Assembly (NCBI GenBank): GCA_050251035.1
Contig: JBFWNN010000023.1
Coordinates: 1-64,000, forward strand
Direction: 5' to 3'
Source: Taklimakanibacter sp050251035
GTDB taxonomy: Bacteria > Pseudomonadota > Alphaproteobacteria > Rhizobiales > Aestuariivirgaceae
Length of the DNA stretch: 64,000 nt
Part shown: one piece after another, positions 34,402 to 43,376 of the stretch
How the letters are laid out: every line of letters starts with the position of its first letter
Position numbering within the stretch: position 1 is the first letter of the stretch
Translations under genes and position numbers: made by a program
The notes under the pieces: generated by a model
The model's input: only the letters and a program-made list of their open reading frames with translations
Told to the model about the DNA's origin: nothing
Databases searched by the model: none

Positions 34402-35468
34402 CAGCCGGTCACCAGGATGGAATCTCTGGCATCCCAGCCGATGAGCACGGTCTGGTCGCGCTGGAGATTGGGGGATTGCTGGCGCAGCTTCTCGACGATG
34501 AACACGGTCTCGCCGATGCGCACCTGATACTGGATGCGCGAGCCCAGCGCATATTCGTTATAGAGCTTGCCTTCGAGCACATTATCGGCGTCACCTGGTT
34601 TCGTGACGAAGCGCACGAATTCGGGGCGGATGACGAGATGGCCGGTGCTGAAGGCGTCGGGGACGGATGCGACGTCGAAAGTCTTGTCGAAGGTCTCGGC
34701 GGTGATCTTGCGGCTGCCGTTCATTTTCACCGGGATGACGTTGACGTCACCCATGAATTCCGAGACGAACTTGTCCTTGGGCGCCGAATAGATCTCGTTC
34801 GGGGTCCCGACCTGGACCAACTGGCCCGAGCGCATGACGCCGATGCGGTCCGACATCACCATCGCCTCCTCGAGCGAGTGGGTGATGTAGACGAAGGTCT
34901 TGCCGGTCTCGCGATGGATGTCTTTCAGCTCCTTCTCGAGCGTCTTGCGCAGTTTGTAGTCGATGGCCGACAAGGGCTCGTCGAAGAACAGGATCTTGGG
35001 ATCGAAGGCCAGGGCCCGCGCCAGGGCGACGCGCTGGCGCTCGCCGCCCGAGCAGCGCAGCACCGACTTGCCGTAATGGTTCTGCGGCAGGCGGAGCTGA
35101 TCGAGCAGAGCAAGCGCGCGCTTCTTGCGCTCGGCGGGATCGACGCCCCTGATCTTGAGCGGAAACTCGATATTCTCGCCCACGCTTCGGTGCGGAAACA
35201 GCGCGAGGGACTGGAACACCATGCAGGTCGGACGCTTGTTGGCGGGAAGGTCGTTGATCCGCGCGCCGCTCAGGATGATGTCGCCGCTCGTGGCCTGCTC
35301 CATGCCGGCCAGCATGCGGATGAGCGTCGTCTTGCCCGAGCCCGAAGGGCCGACGATGGTGAAGAACTCGCCCTCGGCGATATCGAGGTCGATGCCGTCG
35401 ACCGCGTTGAACGCGCCGAAGGACTTGGTGAGGGATCTGAGCTCGAGGATAGGCGGGCGCTTTGACAT
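34401..35468 (-). CDS. ABC transporter ATP-binding protein (PotA type)
   Basis: 355 residues: Walker A GPSGSGKTTLIRM near 41, the Q-loop CMVFQSLALF, signature CSGGERQRVALARAL near 143, Walker B ILFFDEPLSAID, switch ITHSLEEAM, and a C-terminal TOBE-like regulatory domain from about 245. The CSGGERQ variant replaces the usual LSGGQ but is known in the family. The single start is good; the gene ends on the first permease with one base shared. Confidence 0.88.
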   Translation of the reverse strand: MSKRPPILELRSLTKSFGAFNAVDGIDLDIAEGEFFTIVGPSGSGKTTLIRMLAGMEQATSGDIILSGARINDLPANKRPTCMVFQSLALFPHRSVGENIEFPLKIRGVDPAERKKRALALLDQLRLPQNHYGKSVLRCSGGERQRVALARALAFDPKILFFDEPLSAIDYKLRKTLEKELKDIHRETGKTFVYITHSLEEAMVMSDRIGVMRSGQLVQVGTPNEIYSAPKDKFVSEFMGDVNVIPVKMNGSRKITAETFDKTFDVASVPDAFSTGHLVIRPEFVRFVTKPGDADNVLEGKLYNEYALGSRIQYQVRIGETVFIVEKLRQQSPNLQRDQTVLIGWDARDSILVTG

Positions 35469-35510
35469 GCAACCTTGGTGATTTTGTTAGTCTCGCCCTC
35501 TATCCAAATC

Positions 35511-35660
35511 TCCCTCTCCCGCTTGCGGGAGAGGGTGCCCGATAGGGCGGGTGAGGGTGTTGCTCGAATATCGCACTCTCATTCAGACATTTTGCCTGCT
35601 GCGTGAAAGTACACCCTCATCCGGCCTTCGGCCACCTTCTCCCGCAAGCGGGAGAAGGGG
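35511..35660. repeat. Inverted pair of dispersed repeat units (35511-35560 and 35611-35660)
   Basis: Two copies in opposite orientation of a unit with the hairpin CTCCCGCTTGCGGGAG, occupying the 221-bp gap between the binding-protein and ATPase genes of the same operon. The design is related to the pair at 31686-31884. As it lies between genes of one operon, it may stabilise the upstream message and give unequal expression of the binding protein (inference). Confidence 0.6.
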
Positions 35661-35689
35661 CCGTAAGCGTGAGGGTGAGAGGAGATTAC

Positions 35690-36853
35690 CTACCCGGCCG
35701 AAGCTTCCTTCTTGGCCGTGGTCATGATGTCGAGGAGCTTGTCGTAGTCGGGAACGATGTCGTATTCGACCGAGCGCGCCATCTCCTCCTCGAGGGAATC
35801 CCACTGGATGGCGTCGAGCTGGTCCTTGGTGAAGAGGTCGAAGCATTCCTTGTTGCCCATCTGGGTGACGGGATTGAAGGTGCCTTCGGCGAAGGCGACG
35901 GTGTGGGCGTTCTTCGGGTCCTGGACATATTGCAGGAATTCGCTGGCAAGCGGCGAGAGCTCCGGATTGTTCACCACCGAGGTGATCTCGATCCAGGCGA
36001 TGCCGCCCTTGCCGCCTTCCATGGGGCCCGATTTCGGCGTGACGCCGCGGATGTTCTTGGCGCCGTCGGCGCGGGCGGGCGACGCCGAATAGGTGCCGCC
36101 CGTCAGATGGAGGTCAATCTCGCCCGAGACCAGCGCCTGGTTCATGGTGGCGATGTCGCCCACCGCCTTGGCGCCCTTGAAGACGCGCTTCGCCGTTTCG
36201 GTGAATTTCTCGACCTGGTCGTCGGTATGGACCTTGAAGGGATCGAAGCCGGCGATGCAGCAGATGTTGAAGACGTTCCAGTCGTCGGATTCGAGAATGC
36301 CGTATTTCTTGTCGATGGCCGGATCGTTCCACAGGTTCCAGCCCTGATCCTCGGCCGCCTGGCGGCTGACCTTGTCGGTGTTGACGACGAAGGAATAGGG
36401 CCCGAAGCGCTGCGCCATGCCGATGAGCTGCTCGCCCTTCTCGTCCATCGCCCATTTGTAGGGCGCCTTGAAGGCCGGCATCATCTTGTCGAAATAGGGC
36501 TCGAAGACGGCGCGGTCCAGCGGCTTGATCAGGCCTTCCGGCAGCATGATCTTGCGCGCCCAGGGATTGTTGACGTTGATCAGGTCCCACACTTTCGTCT
36601 CGCCGGCGCGCAGCCGGTTGATCATGGTGGGATCGTTGGTGAGGGACTCCGCCTTGACGGTGGCGCCTTTCGACTGGCGGAAGGGATCGAGCACCTGGGC
36701 CGAGTTGTAGCCCTCCCAGCACAGGATGTTGAGCTCCTTCTCGCGGGCGGCGAAGGCCCGTTCGGTGGTGAATTTCGTGCCGGCAGCAAAGGCGGCGGCA
36801 AAAGCAGCCGATTGCTGCATGAAGTTCCGGCGTGACAGGGGTGTTTTCAGCAT
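35690..36853 (-). CDS. ABC transporter substrate-binding protein, polyamine/iron type, Tat-exported
   Basis: 387 residues from ATG 36851-36853 with GGAGGA upstream; a longer in-frame start at 36994 adds only poor sequence. The N-terminus has SRRNFMQQSAAFAAAFAAG, a twin-arginine signal. The PotD-like fold is shown by LNILCWEGYNSAQVLDPF and KVWDLINVNNPWARKIM. It is the first gene of the importer operon, divergent from the TIM-barrel gene. Substrate could be a polyamine, a sugar phosphate or a glycerol derivative; the neighbourhood suggests the last. Confidence 0.86.
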   Translation of the reverse strand: MLKTPLSRRNFMQQSAAFAAAFAAGTKFTTERAFAAREKELNILCWEGYNSAQVLDPFRQSKGATVKAESLTNDPTMINRLRAGETKVWDLINVNNPWARKIMLPEGLIKPLDRAVFEPYFDKMMPAFKAPYKWAMDEKGEQLIGMAQRFGPYSFVVNTDKVSRQAAEDQGWNLWNDPAIDKKYGILESDDWNVFNICCIAGFDPFKVHTDDQVEKFTETAKRVFKGAKAVGDIATMNQALVSGEIDLHLTGGTYSASPARADGAKNIRGVTPKSGPMEGGKGGIAWIEITSVVNNPELSPLASEFLQYVQDPKNAHTVAFAEGTFNPVTQMGNKECFDLFTKDQLDAIQWDSLEEEMARSVEYDIVPDYDKLLDIMTTAKKEASAG

Positions 36854-37207
36854 GCGACTTCCTCCATGGCTCCATGCCCGCCGCTTCCTTGAGGGCGGGC
36901 TTATAAAGACGTTTCCCATCATCGAGACTAATGCGGTTTCATTCCAGGTGCTTGACTTTTGAGCTTTCCGATTTGACACCCTCCTTTCCTTCACATCCTC
37001 CTGGCCGCATCATGGTATGAGCCCGCAAGCCGGTCGGGCCGTGCGAGACATGTGTTCCGGGCAATGAGGGCGAGACCGTCGGCCTCAGCCCATGAGAGAG
37101 CGAGGTCCGCCGGCTCCGGCGTCCCGCGAGGTTGAATCGAGCGGAAGAATGCGTCCCGTTCATCGTCAAGTCTTCGGATTCAGCTTGCGCCATCCATGTC
37201 AGGTATG

Positions 37208-37232
37208 CAACATATTTGTTGTAGTTCCAACA
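37208..37232. promoter_or_regulatory. Candidate operator: CAACA/TGTTG half-sites upstream of the TIM-barrel gene
   Basis: CAACA-TATT-TGTTG followed by a second CAACA after six bases, 12 to 36 bp upstream of the TIM-barrel start, near the end of the 390-bp divergent spacer (36854-37243). The remaining spacer holds no gene. A DeoR-type regulator is encoded in this operon and is the natural candidate. Confidence 0.35.
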
Positions 37233-37243
37233 TCGAGGGCGAC

Positions 37244-37918
37244 ATGGACTTCATCTTCATGCTGACGCATCACGACAAGACCGTCCAGAACTGTCTTGAC
37301 GTCTATGATTCCCTCGCCGGGATCGGCTTGCGGCATGTCGGCTTCAAGGATGTGGGTGTCGACAAGGCGACGCTCAAGGAACTCACCCGCCGGATCAAGG
37401 CCGACGGCTCGATCGCCTATGTCGAAGTGGTGAGCCAGACGCCGGAAACCATCCGCCAGTCGATCACGGCGTCGGCCGAGCTCGGCGTCGACCGGGTGCT
37501 CGGCGGGCAGGACATCGCGCTCGCCATGGCTACCTTCACGCCCGGCGGCCCCGCCTATTATCCCTTTCCCGGCCGCCCGGCGGGCCATCCGACCAAGCTC
37601 GGCGGCACGGCGGGCGTGGTCGAGGACGACTGCCGCGAGGCGATGAGCTCCGGCTGCCCGGGCGTCGATCTCCTGGCCTACCGCGCGACCGAGGCCGATC
37701 CGCTCGATCTGATCCGCGCGGCGCGCCGCGGCCTCGGCGACAAGGGCTATCTCATCGTCGCCGGCAGCATCGATTCGCCTCAGCGCATCAAGGCGGTGGC
37801 GGCGGCGGGCGCCGATGCCTTCACCATCGGATCGGCGGTGTTCGAGGACGCCTTCGCGCAGGGCGTCAAGGGTGTGCGCGATCAGTGCAAGGCGGTGCTG
37901 CGAGCGGTCGGGACATGA
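37244..37918 (+). CDS. Phosphate-binding TIM-barrel protein of unknown specificity
   Basis: 224 residues from ATG 37244, which has GAGGG five bases upstream; an upstream ATG at 37196 adds a poor N-terminus. The barrel ends with IVAGSIDSPQR and AFTIGSAVFEDAF, the two loops that bind a phosphate in HisA-, TrpF- and epimerase-type barrels. It may isomerise or cleave a phosphorylated sugar. First gene of the operon with sn-glycerol-1-phosphate dehydrogenase, HAD phosphatase, DeoR and FGGY kinase. Specific reaction unknown. Confidence 0.7.
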   Translation: MDFIFMLTHHDKTVQNCLDVYDSLAGIGLRHVGFKDVGVDKATLKELTRRIKADGSIAYVEVVSQTPETIRQSITASAELGVDRVLGGQDIALAMATFTPGGPAYYPFPGRPAGHPTKLGGTAGVVEDDCREAMSSGCPGVDLLAYRATEADPLDLIRAARRGLGDKGYLIVAGSIDSPQRIKAVAAAGADAFTIGSAVFEDAFAQGVKGVRDQCKAVLRAVGT

Positions 37919-37921
37919 CCG

Positions 37922-39220
37922 ATGGACGTGCTGCAGAAACTGCTCGCCGGAGATTATCGCGATCCCGAGACGGGTGAGCGGCTCTATGTCCCGGTGAAGT
38001 CGCTGGTCATCCGGCCGTCCCTCGCCGGGAGCGAGGCCGCGCTCGTCTCGGCGCTCGACCTGCCGAAGCCCCATGCGATCCTCTCGGACGACAACACCTA
38101 TAAGGCGCTCGGCCAGCGGGTGGAGACGGCGCTGCAGTCCCTCGGCAAGCCCATGGCGATCAGATTGGGCCATCGCCCCCATCCCGACGACAAGACGGCG
38201 GATCGCGTCATGCAGGAGGGCGGGAAGGCCGGCTCCTACATCGCCGTGGGGTCGGGGACCATCTGCGATCTCGCCAAATATGCCGCCGCCCGGCAGGGCA
38301 AGCGCTGCGCGGTCTTCGCCACCGCGCCGTCGATGAACGGCTACACCTCGGTCAATGCCGCGATCACCGTCCACGGCCACAAGAAGTCGCTCGCGGCCGT
38401 GTCGCCCGACGGGGTGTTCGTCGACCTCGATGTCCTCGCCAAGGCGCCGAAGCGCCTCATCCAGGCCGGCTTCGGCGATGCGATCTGCCGCTCGACGGCG
38501 CAGGCCGACTGGCTGCTCGCCGGGCGCCTCCTGGGGCAACCCTACCGCACCACACCCTTCGCCTTCATCGCCGATCTCGAAAACGAGCTGGTCGCCGATC
38601 CCGCAGCCCTGCTCAAGGGCGATCGCGCCGCCCTGAGCCGCCTCATCCAGATCCTGCTGCTCTCCGGCTTCGGCATGACGATCTGCGGCGGCTCCTATCC
38701 GGCGAGCCAGGGCGAGCATCTGATCAGCCACCATATCGAGATGATGCCGCCTTCCGGCTGGGAGGCGGCGCTGCATGGCGAGCAGATCGCGGTGACGACG
38801 CTGGTGATGTCGAAGCTCCAGGACCGGATCCTGGCGCGCGATTCCCCGCCGCAGCTCGGGGCCAGCAAAGTAAGCGTGGGCGTGCTCAGGGCGCATTTCG
38901 GCGACGAGCTGGGCCTCGCCTGCTGGAAGGACATCCAGCCCAAGCTCGCCGACCATGAGCGGGCCCAGCGCCTGAACGAGAGGCTGCAGGCGATCTGGCC
39001 CCGTCTCAAGAGCGAGATCGCCCTGGTGCGCCGGCCCGCCGCCCAGGTCGATGCGGCGCTCGCCAAGGTCGAGGCGCCGCGCCGCTATTCGGCGATCGGC
39101 CTGCCGCGCAACACCTTCAAGGATGCGATCCTGCATGCGCGGGAAATCCGGAACCGTTATACGTTTCTCGATCTCGCGGCCGATTCCGGCCTGCTCGAAC
39201 CGGAAAGACTCATCGATTGA
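37922..39220 (+). CDS. araM: sn-Glycerol-1-phosphate dehydrogenase (AraM/EgsA family)
   Basis: 432 residues. NAD(P) motif YIAVGSGTICDLAKYAA (about 105-121) and PSMNGYTSVNAAI are typical. The metal ligands of the family can be placed: Asp in GFGDAICRSTAQADWLL, His in GEHLISHHIEMM and His in LHGEQIAVTTL. The enzyme interconverts dihydroxyacetone phosphate and sn-glycerol 1-phosphate. In archaea it starts membrane-lipid synthesis and in Bacillus makes a precursor of a prenylglycerol; here it sits in a sugar-catabolic operon, so oxidation of glycerol-1-phosphate from the degraded compound is more likely. Confidence 0.87.
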   Translation: MDVLQKLLAGDYRDPETGERLYVPVKSLVIRPSLAGSEAALVSALDLPKPHAILSDDNTYKALGQRVETALQSLGKPMAIRLGHRPHPDDKTADRVMQEGGKAGSYIAVGSGTICDLAKYAAARQGKRCAVFATAPSMNGYTSVNAAITVHGHKKSLAAVSPDGVFVDLDVLAKAPKRLIQAGFGDAICRSTAQADWLLAGRLLGQPYRTTPFAFIADLENELVADPAALLKGDRAALSRLIQILLLSGFGMTICGGSYPASQGEHLISHHIEMMPPSGWEAALHGEQIAVTTLVMSKLQDRILARDSPPQLGASKVSVGVLRAHFGDELGLACWKDIQPKLADHERAQRLNERLQAIWPRLKSEIALVRRPAAQVDAALAKVEAPRRYSAIGLPRNTFKDAILHAREIRNRYTFLDLAADSGLLEPERLID

Positions 39221-40029
39221 CGCACATGCTTTCGCCGCTCGCTTCCTTCGCCCGTCCCGATCGCAAGGCGGTGCAGGCGATCCTCACCGATATCGACGAC
39301 ACGCTGACGCTGCATGGCCGGCTGCCCGCCAGCGCCTACAAGGCGATGCAAGACCTGCACGAGGCGGGCCTCATCGTCGTCCCGATCACCGGCCGGCCGG
39401 CGGGCTGGTGCGATCACATCGCAAGGATGTGGCCGATCGACGGCGTCGTCGGTGAGAACGGCGCCTTCTATTTCCGCTATGACGACAAGGCCCGCAAGAT
39501 GCTGCGCGTCTATGGGCAGACGGCGGAAGAGCGCCGCGCCAACAACGAAAGGCTGAAGACGCTGGCGCAGCGCATCCTGAAGGAATTTCCGGGAACCGCC
39601 ATCGCGTCCGACCAGGCCTATCGCGAGATCGACGTCGCGATCGATTTCTGCGAGGACGTACCGGCCCTGCCGCTCGAGACGGCGGAAGCGATCCGCCGCG
39701 CCTTCGAGGCGGAAGGAGCGGTGGCCAAGGTGAGCTCGATCCATGTCAATGCCTGGTTCGGCCAGCACGACAAGCTCACCATGACCCGACGCATGCTCAA
39801 GGACTGTTTCGGCATCGACACGGACAGCGCGCGCCGGCATATTGTCTATGCCGGGGACTCACCCAATGATGCGCCGATGTTCGCCTTCTTTCCCAATGCC
39901 GTGGGCGTCGCCAATGTCGTGCCCTACACGGCCATCATGCCGCATCTGCCGCGTTATGTGACGCAGGCGGAAGGCGGCGACGGCTTCGCCGAGCTGGCGC
40001 AGGCCCTGCTGGAGGCTCGCCATGGATAG
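39217..40029 (+). CDS. HAD-IIB-family phosphatase
   Basis: 270 residues if translation starts at TTG 39217 (overlapping the stop TGA); ATG 39226 is the alternative. HAD motifs: AILTDIDDTLTLHG (motif I, nucleophile Asp), ITGRPAG (motif II), and YAGDSPNDAPMFAFFP (motif IV). The C2B cap belongs to the sucrose-phosphatase/phosphomannomutase-like group. It should remove phosphate from a sugar phosphate or polyol phosphate. Overlaps at both ends show tight coupling. Confidence 0.84.
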   Translation: MTHMLSPLASFARPDRKAVQAILTDIDDTLTLHGRLPASAYKAMQDLHEAGLIVVPITGRPAGWCDHIARMWPIDGVVGENGAFYFRYDDKARKMLRVYGQTAEERRANNERLKTLAQRILKEFPGTAIASDQAYREIDVAIDFCEDVPALPLETAEAIRRAFEAEGAVAKVSSIHVNAWFGQHDKLTMTRRMLKDCFGIDTDSARRHIVYAGDSPNDAPMFAFFPNAVGVANVVPYTAIMPHLPRYVTQAEGGDGFAELAQALLEARHG

Positions 40030-40816
40030 GCTGTCCAAGCGCGAAAGACAGGATCGCATCCTGACCCGGCTCAACACGACGGTCGCGGTGCGCATCTCCG
40101 ATCTCGCCGAGGAGTTCGACGTCACCACCGAGACGATAAGGCGCGATCTCGACGCGCTCGCCGAGCGCGGCCTGCTCGCCCGCACCTATGGCGGTGCCGC
40201 GATGCGGGCGCTGACCGACGAGCCCGGCATCGCCACGCGCGCCCAGACCAATGTCGCCGAGCGCGAGCGCATCGCCCTCAACGCCGCAAGGCTGGTGAAG
40301 TCGGGCGACGTCCTCATCATCGACGCGGGCTCCACCACCGCGCATCTCGCCAAGGCCCTGGCGCAGCTGCCGATCGCCTTCAAGGCGATCACCAACTCGA
40401 TCGGCGTGGCGCGCATCCTGGGGCAGTCGGAGACGGCCTCGGTGCTGTTGTGCCCGGGCGACCTGAGGCTCACCGAGGAGGGCGTGTTCGGCACGGAGAC
40501 GCTCGATTTCCTCGACCGCTATCACGCCAATCTCGCTTTCATCGGCGCCGGCGGCTTCACCGCGAGCGAGATCAGCGATGCCGATGCGGCGGCCGTGGCG
40601 GTCAAGCGCAAGGTCATCGCCCGCGCCGAACGGGTCTATCTTCTCGCCGACCACACCAAGGGCGGCATTACGCAATTCGCCACGATCGCCGCCTGGGACG
40701 CGTTCGATGGCCTGGTCACCGACCGCAAGCCCGATGACGCGCTGGCGCGCGCCTTGGCCGAGGCGCAGGTCGAATTGCGGATTGCGGAGCAGGGAAAAGC
40801 CGGCCTCGCGGCATGA
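40022..40816 (+). CDS. DeoR/GlpR-family transcriptional regulator
   Basis: 264 residues: N-terminal winged helix KRERQDRILTRLNTTVAVRISDLAEEF then VTTETIRRDLDALAERGLL, and a C-terminal DeoR sensor domain with DAGSTTAHLAKAL and ITNSIGVARIL. Such regulators sense a sugar phosphate. It overlaps the HAD gene by eight bases and the kinase gene by four. It probably controls this operon and perhaps the divergent ABC importer. Confidence 0.88.
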   Translation: MDRLSKRERQDRILTRLNTTVAVRISDLAEEFDVTTETIRRDLDALAERGLLARTYGGAAMRALTDEPGIATRAQTNVAERERIALNAARLVKSGDVLIIDAGSTTAHLAKALAQLPIAFKAITNSIGVARILGQSETASVLLCPGDLRLTEEGVFGTETLDFLDRYHANLAFIGAGGFTASEISDADAAAVAVKRKVIARAERVYLLADHTKGGITQFATIAAWDAFDGLVTDRKPDDALARALAEAQVELRIAEQGKAGLAA

Positions 40817-42255
40817 TCGTCGGCATCGACATCGGCACGCAGAGCCTGAAGGCGCTGGTACTGTCGCCGGAGATGACGATCCTCGGCGAGCATAGGGTCG
40901 CCTATCGCCCGAGCTTTCCGCAGGCCGGGTGGGCGGAGCAGGATCCGCGGCTGTGGGAAGAGGCGCTGGGCCCTGCCATTCACGGCGCGCTGGCCGCGGC
41001 CCGATGCAAGCCCGACGATGTGAAGGCCCTGGGTCTCGCCGGCCAGCTCGATGGTTGCATCGCCGTCGACGCGCGGGGCGTGCCGCTCCATCCCTGCCTC
41101 ATCTGGATGGATCGGCGCGCCGACATCGACGGCATCGATGCCGAGAGCGTGCATGCGACCTGCGGCGTCGTCCTCGACGCGACGCATCTCGCCGCGAAGA
41201 TCAGGTGGCTCAAGCGGAACGTCCCCGAAGTTTCCCGCGCGGCGAAGTTCCACATGCCGGTGTCGTACATGGTGGCGCGTGTGACGGGCGCGCAGGTGAT
41301 CGATCATGCGACGGCCTCGACCAGCATGGTCTATGGCCTCAAAACGCGGACCTATGACGCAGCGCTGCTGGCGGCTTTCGGCGTGAGCGCGCAAGAGCTG
41401 CCGACGCCCATGGACGCTTCGGCGCGCGCCGGCCATCTCTCGGCCGCAGGCGCGTCGCTCACCGGCCTCAGGCCCGGACTTCCGGTGGCGGTCGGCACTG
41501 GTGATGATTTCTCCTCCGCCATCGGCGCGGGCCTCGTCGCGCCGGGCCGCTTCATCAACGTGCTGGGCACCGCGGAAGTGACGGGGGCGCTGCATCGCGA
41601 GGCCGTCATCGACCCGGGACGGCTGGTCGAGACCCATGCCTTCATGGACGGCCATTACTACATCGAGAATCCGGGCTGGCTCTCGGGTGGCGCGCTCGTC
41701 TGGTTTCGCGACACGTTCGGCCTCGCGAGCTTCGAGCAACTGACGGCGCTCGCCGGCGAGGCGCCGCCCGGCGCCGACGGCGTGACTTTCCTGCCCGCGC
41801 TCTCGGGCGCGATGGCGCCCGAATGGATCGCGTCGGCGCGCGGCGCCTTTTATGGCCTCAGTCCGTCGCATGGGGTCCGGCACCTGGCGCGGGCGCTGCT
41901 CGAAGGCCTGAGCTTCGCCATGCGTGACGTGCTCGACCGGGTGCGGGAGCTCGGCGTCGACGCGCAGGCCCTGCGCGTCGTCGGCGGCGGGGCGCGCAGC
42001 GCCCTGTGGACGCAGATCCGCGCCGATCTCACCGGGCTTCCCGCCGAAACGCCACGCCATGTCGATACGTCAGCTATCGGCGCGGCACTGCTCGCCGCCA
42101 AGGCCGCAGGGCTTGTCGCCGACATCGGCCGGACGGTGGCCGAGCTCAATCCGGTGGCCCGAACGACCTTGCCGCTTGCCCGGCACGCTGAGTCTTACGA
42201 GAATGCCTATCGGCGCTACCGCCAGCTGTTCTCATCCCTGAGGCCCTTGTTCTGA
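40813..42255 (+). CDS. FGGY-family carbohydrate kinase (xylulokinase-like)
   Basis: 480 residues: phosphate-binding IVGIDIGTQSLKALVL at the start, AEQDPRLW, LGLAGQLDGCIAVD, and the catalytic/ATP segment GTGDDFSSAIGAGL (the Asp of GTGDD is the usual catalytic base), then VGGGARSALWTQI. Xylulokinase-like architecture. Other FGGY substrates include glycerol, L-ribulose and erythritol. It is the last sugar-related gene, starting at ATGA overlap with deoR. Confidence 0.88.
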   Translation: MIVGIDIGTQSLKALVLSPEMTILGEHRVAYRPSFPQAGWAEQDPRLWEEALGPAIHGALAAARCKPDDVKALGLAGQLDGCIAVDARGVPLHPCLIWMDRRADIDGIDAESVHATCGVVLDATHLAAKIRWLKRNVPEVSRAAKFHMPVSYMVARVTGAQVIDHATASTSMVYGLKTRTYDAALLAAFGVSAQELPTPMDASARAGHLSAAGASLTGLRPGLPVAVGTGDDFSSAIGAGLVAPGRFINVLGTAEVTGALHREAVIDPGRLVETHAFMDGHYYIENPGWLSGGALVWFRDTFGLASFEQLTALAGEAPPGADGVTFLPALSGAMAPEWIASARGAFYGLSPSHGVRHLARALLEGLSFAMRDVLDRVRELGVDAQALRVVGGGARSALWTQIRADLTGLPAETPRHVDTSAIGAALLAAKAAGLVADIGRTVAELNPVARTTLPLARHAESYENAYRRYRQLFSSLRPLF

Positions 42256-42308
42256 TCCGTCTTCTTCTGACCCTCGCCCTTGGCGCCGCCGGCGGCGGCG
42301 CCTTCGCA

Positions 42309-43298
42309 GTGATCCATTTTCCCGCACCCTGGCTCGCGGGCAGCATGATCGCCGCCATCGTGGCGGTGCTCTGCGGCCTCAAGCTCTGGGTGCCGAATGC
42401 GCTCAGAAGCGCCGCCTTCATCATCCTCGGCGTGCAGATCGGCTCGAGCGTCACCATGGAGACGCTCAACACCGTGGCGCGCTGGCCGCTGAGCCTGGTG
42501 ATGCTGATGGTGACGGTCGCGGCGGTGACGGCGGCCTGCTATCTCTTCTACCGCCGGATGCGCGCATGGCCCGTGGCGGACGCGCTGTTCTCGAGCCTGC
42601 CGGGGGCATTGGGCCTTGTCGTGGCGCTCGCCGACGAGGCGAAGGCCGACATGCGGCGGGTAATCATCGCGCAGAGCATCAGGCTGTTCTTCCTGGTGGC
42701 GGCGCTGCCGCTCATCATCAACAGCCTGTCGACGCATCAGCCGCCGGGGACCGTGGCCGCGAACCCGGTGTGGTGGGAGATAACACTCGTCGTCGCGGCG
42801 AGCGCCGCGGTCGCGCTGCTGTGCGAGAGGCTGCGGGTCCCCGCCGGGCTTTTCGTCGGCGCGATCGTGACCAGCGCGCTTTTCTATGTCGGCGGGATCG
42901 CGCATGGCGCCTTGCCGGCGCCGATCCTCATCCTGGCCAATGTGGTCCTCGGCACCTCGCTCGCCGCCCGCTTCCAGGATTTCACCATGGGCGAGCTCCT
43001 GCATGCGCTGGGCGACGGCGTCGCCGGCTTCGCCATCGCGCTGGTGATCTCGGTCCTGGGCGCCGTCCTGACCAGCCTCATCGCCGGCCTGCCCTTCGCC
43101 CAGACGCTGCTGGCTTTCGCGCCGGGCGGCCTCGACGTGATGACGGTCATCGCCCTCGCTCTCAATCTCGATCCGGCCTATGTCGGCGCCCATCAGCTGG
43201 CGCGCTATCTGGCCATGAGCCTGGTCATCCCGCCGCTCACCGCCTATCTGCTGCGCCGCCGGCTGCCGCCGCCGGGCAACGCGCCCGACGCGGATTGA
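42309..43298 (+). CDS. AbrB-family membrane protein
   Basis: At least 329 residues from GTG 42309, with about nine to ten membrane segments. The family halves are seen in WLAGSMIAAIVAVLCGLKL and LGVQIGSSVTMETL, and again in VPAGLFVGAIVTSAL and LGTSLAARFQDFTM, an internal duplication. Protein function is unproven; related proteins are called AbrB or putative ammonia monooxygenase regulators. The true start is likely earlier: codons for LIRLLLTLALGAAGGGAFAV precede GTG 42309 with no ATG, GTG or TTG in frame, and CTG 42252 overlaps the kinase stop as CTGA. Confidence 0.8.
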   Translation: MIHFPAPWLAGSMIAAIVAVLCGLKLWVPNALRSAAFIILGVQIGSSVTMETLNTVARWPLSLVMLMVTVAAVTAACYLFYRRMRAWPVADALFSSLPGALGLVVALADEAKADMRRVIIAQSIRLFFLVAALPLIINSLSTHQPPGTVAANPVWWEITLVVAASAAVALLCERLRVPAGLFVGAIVTSALFYVGGIAHGALPAPILILANVVLGTSLAARFQDFTMGELLHALGDGVAGFAIALVISVLGAVLTSLIAGLPFAQTLLAFAPGGLDVMTVIALALNLDPAYVGAHQLARYLAMSLVIPPLTAYLLRRRLPPPGNAPDAD

Positions 43299-43376
43299 CG
43301 GCACGCTCCGGCGAATCGCGGTCCGAGCGACGGGCGTTCTGTCCGAATCGCCTCGTCGCTCTATCTTTTTGTTTGC

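Noticed and set aside
32746..34527. 593-codon plus-strand frame opposite the permease genes
   Set aside because: Translation is low-complexity Gln/Glu/Asp/Arg sequence and lies opposite two ABC permeases with EAA loops.
37199..39136. 645-codon minus-strand frame opposite the TIM-barrel and glycerol-1-phosphate dehydrogenase genes
   Set aside because: No motif, and the plus-strand genes have cofactor and metal-binding motifs.
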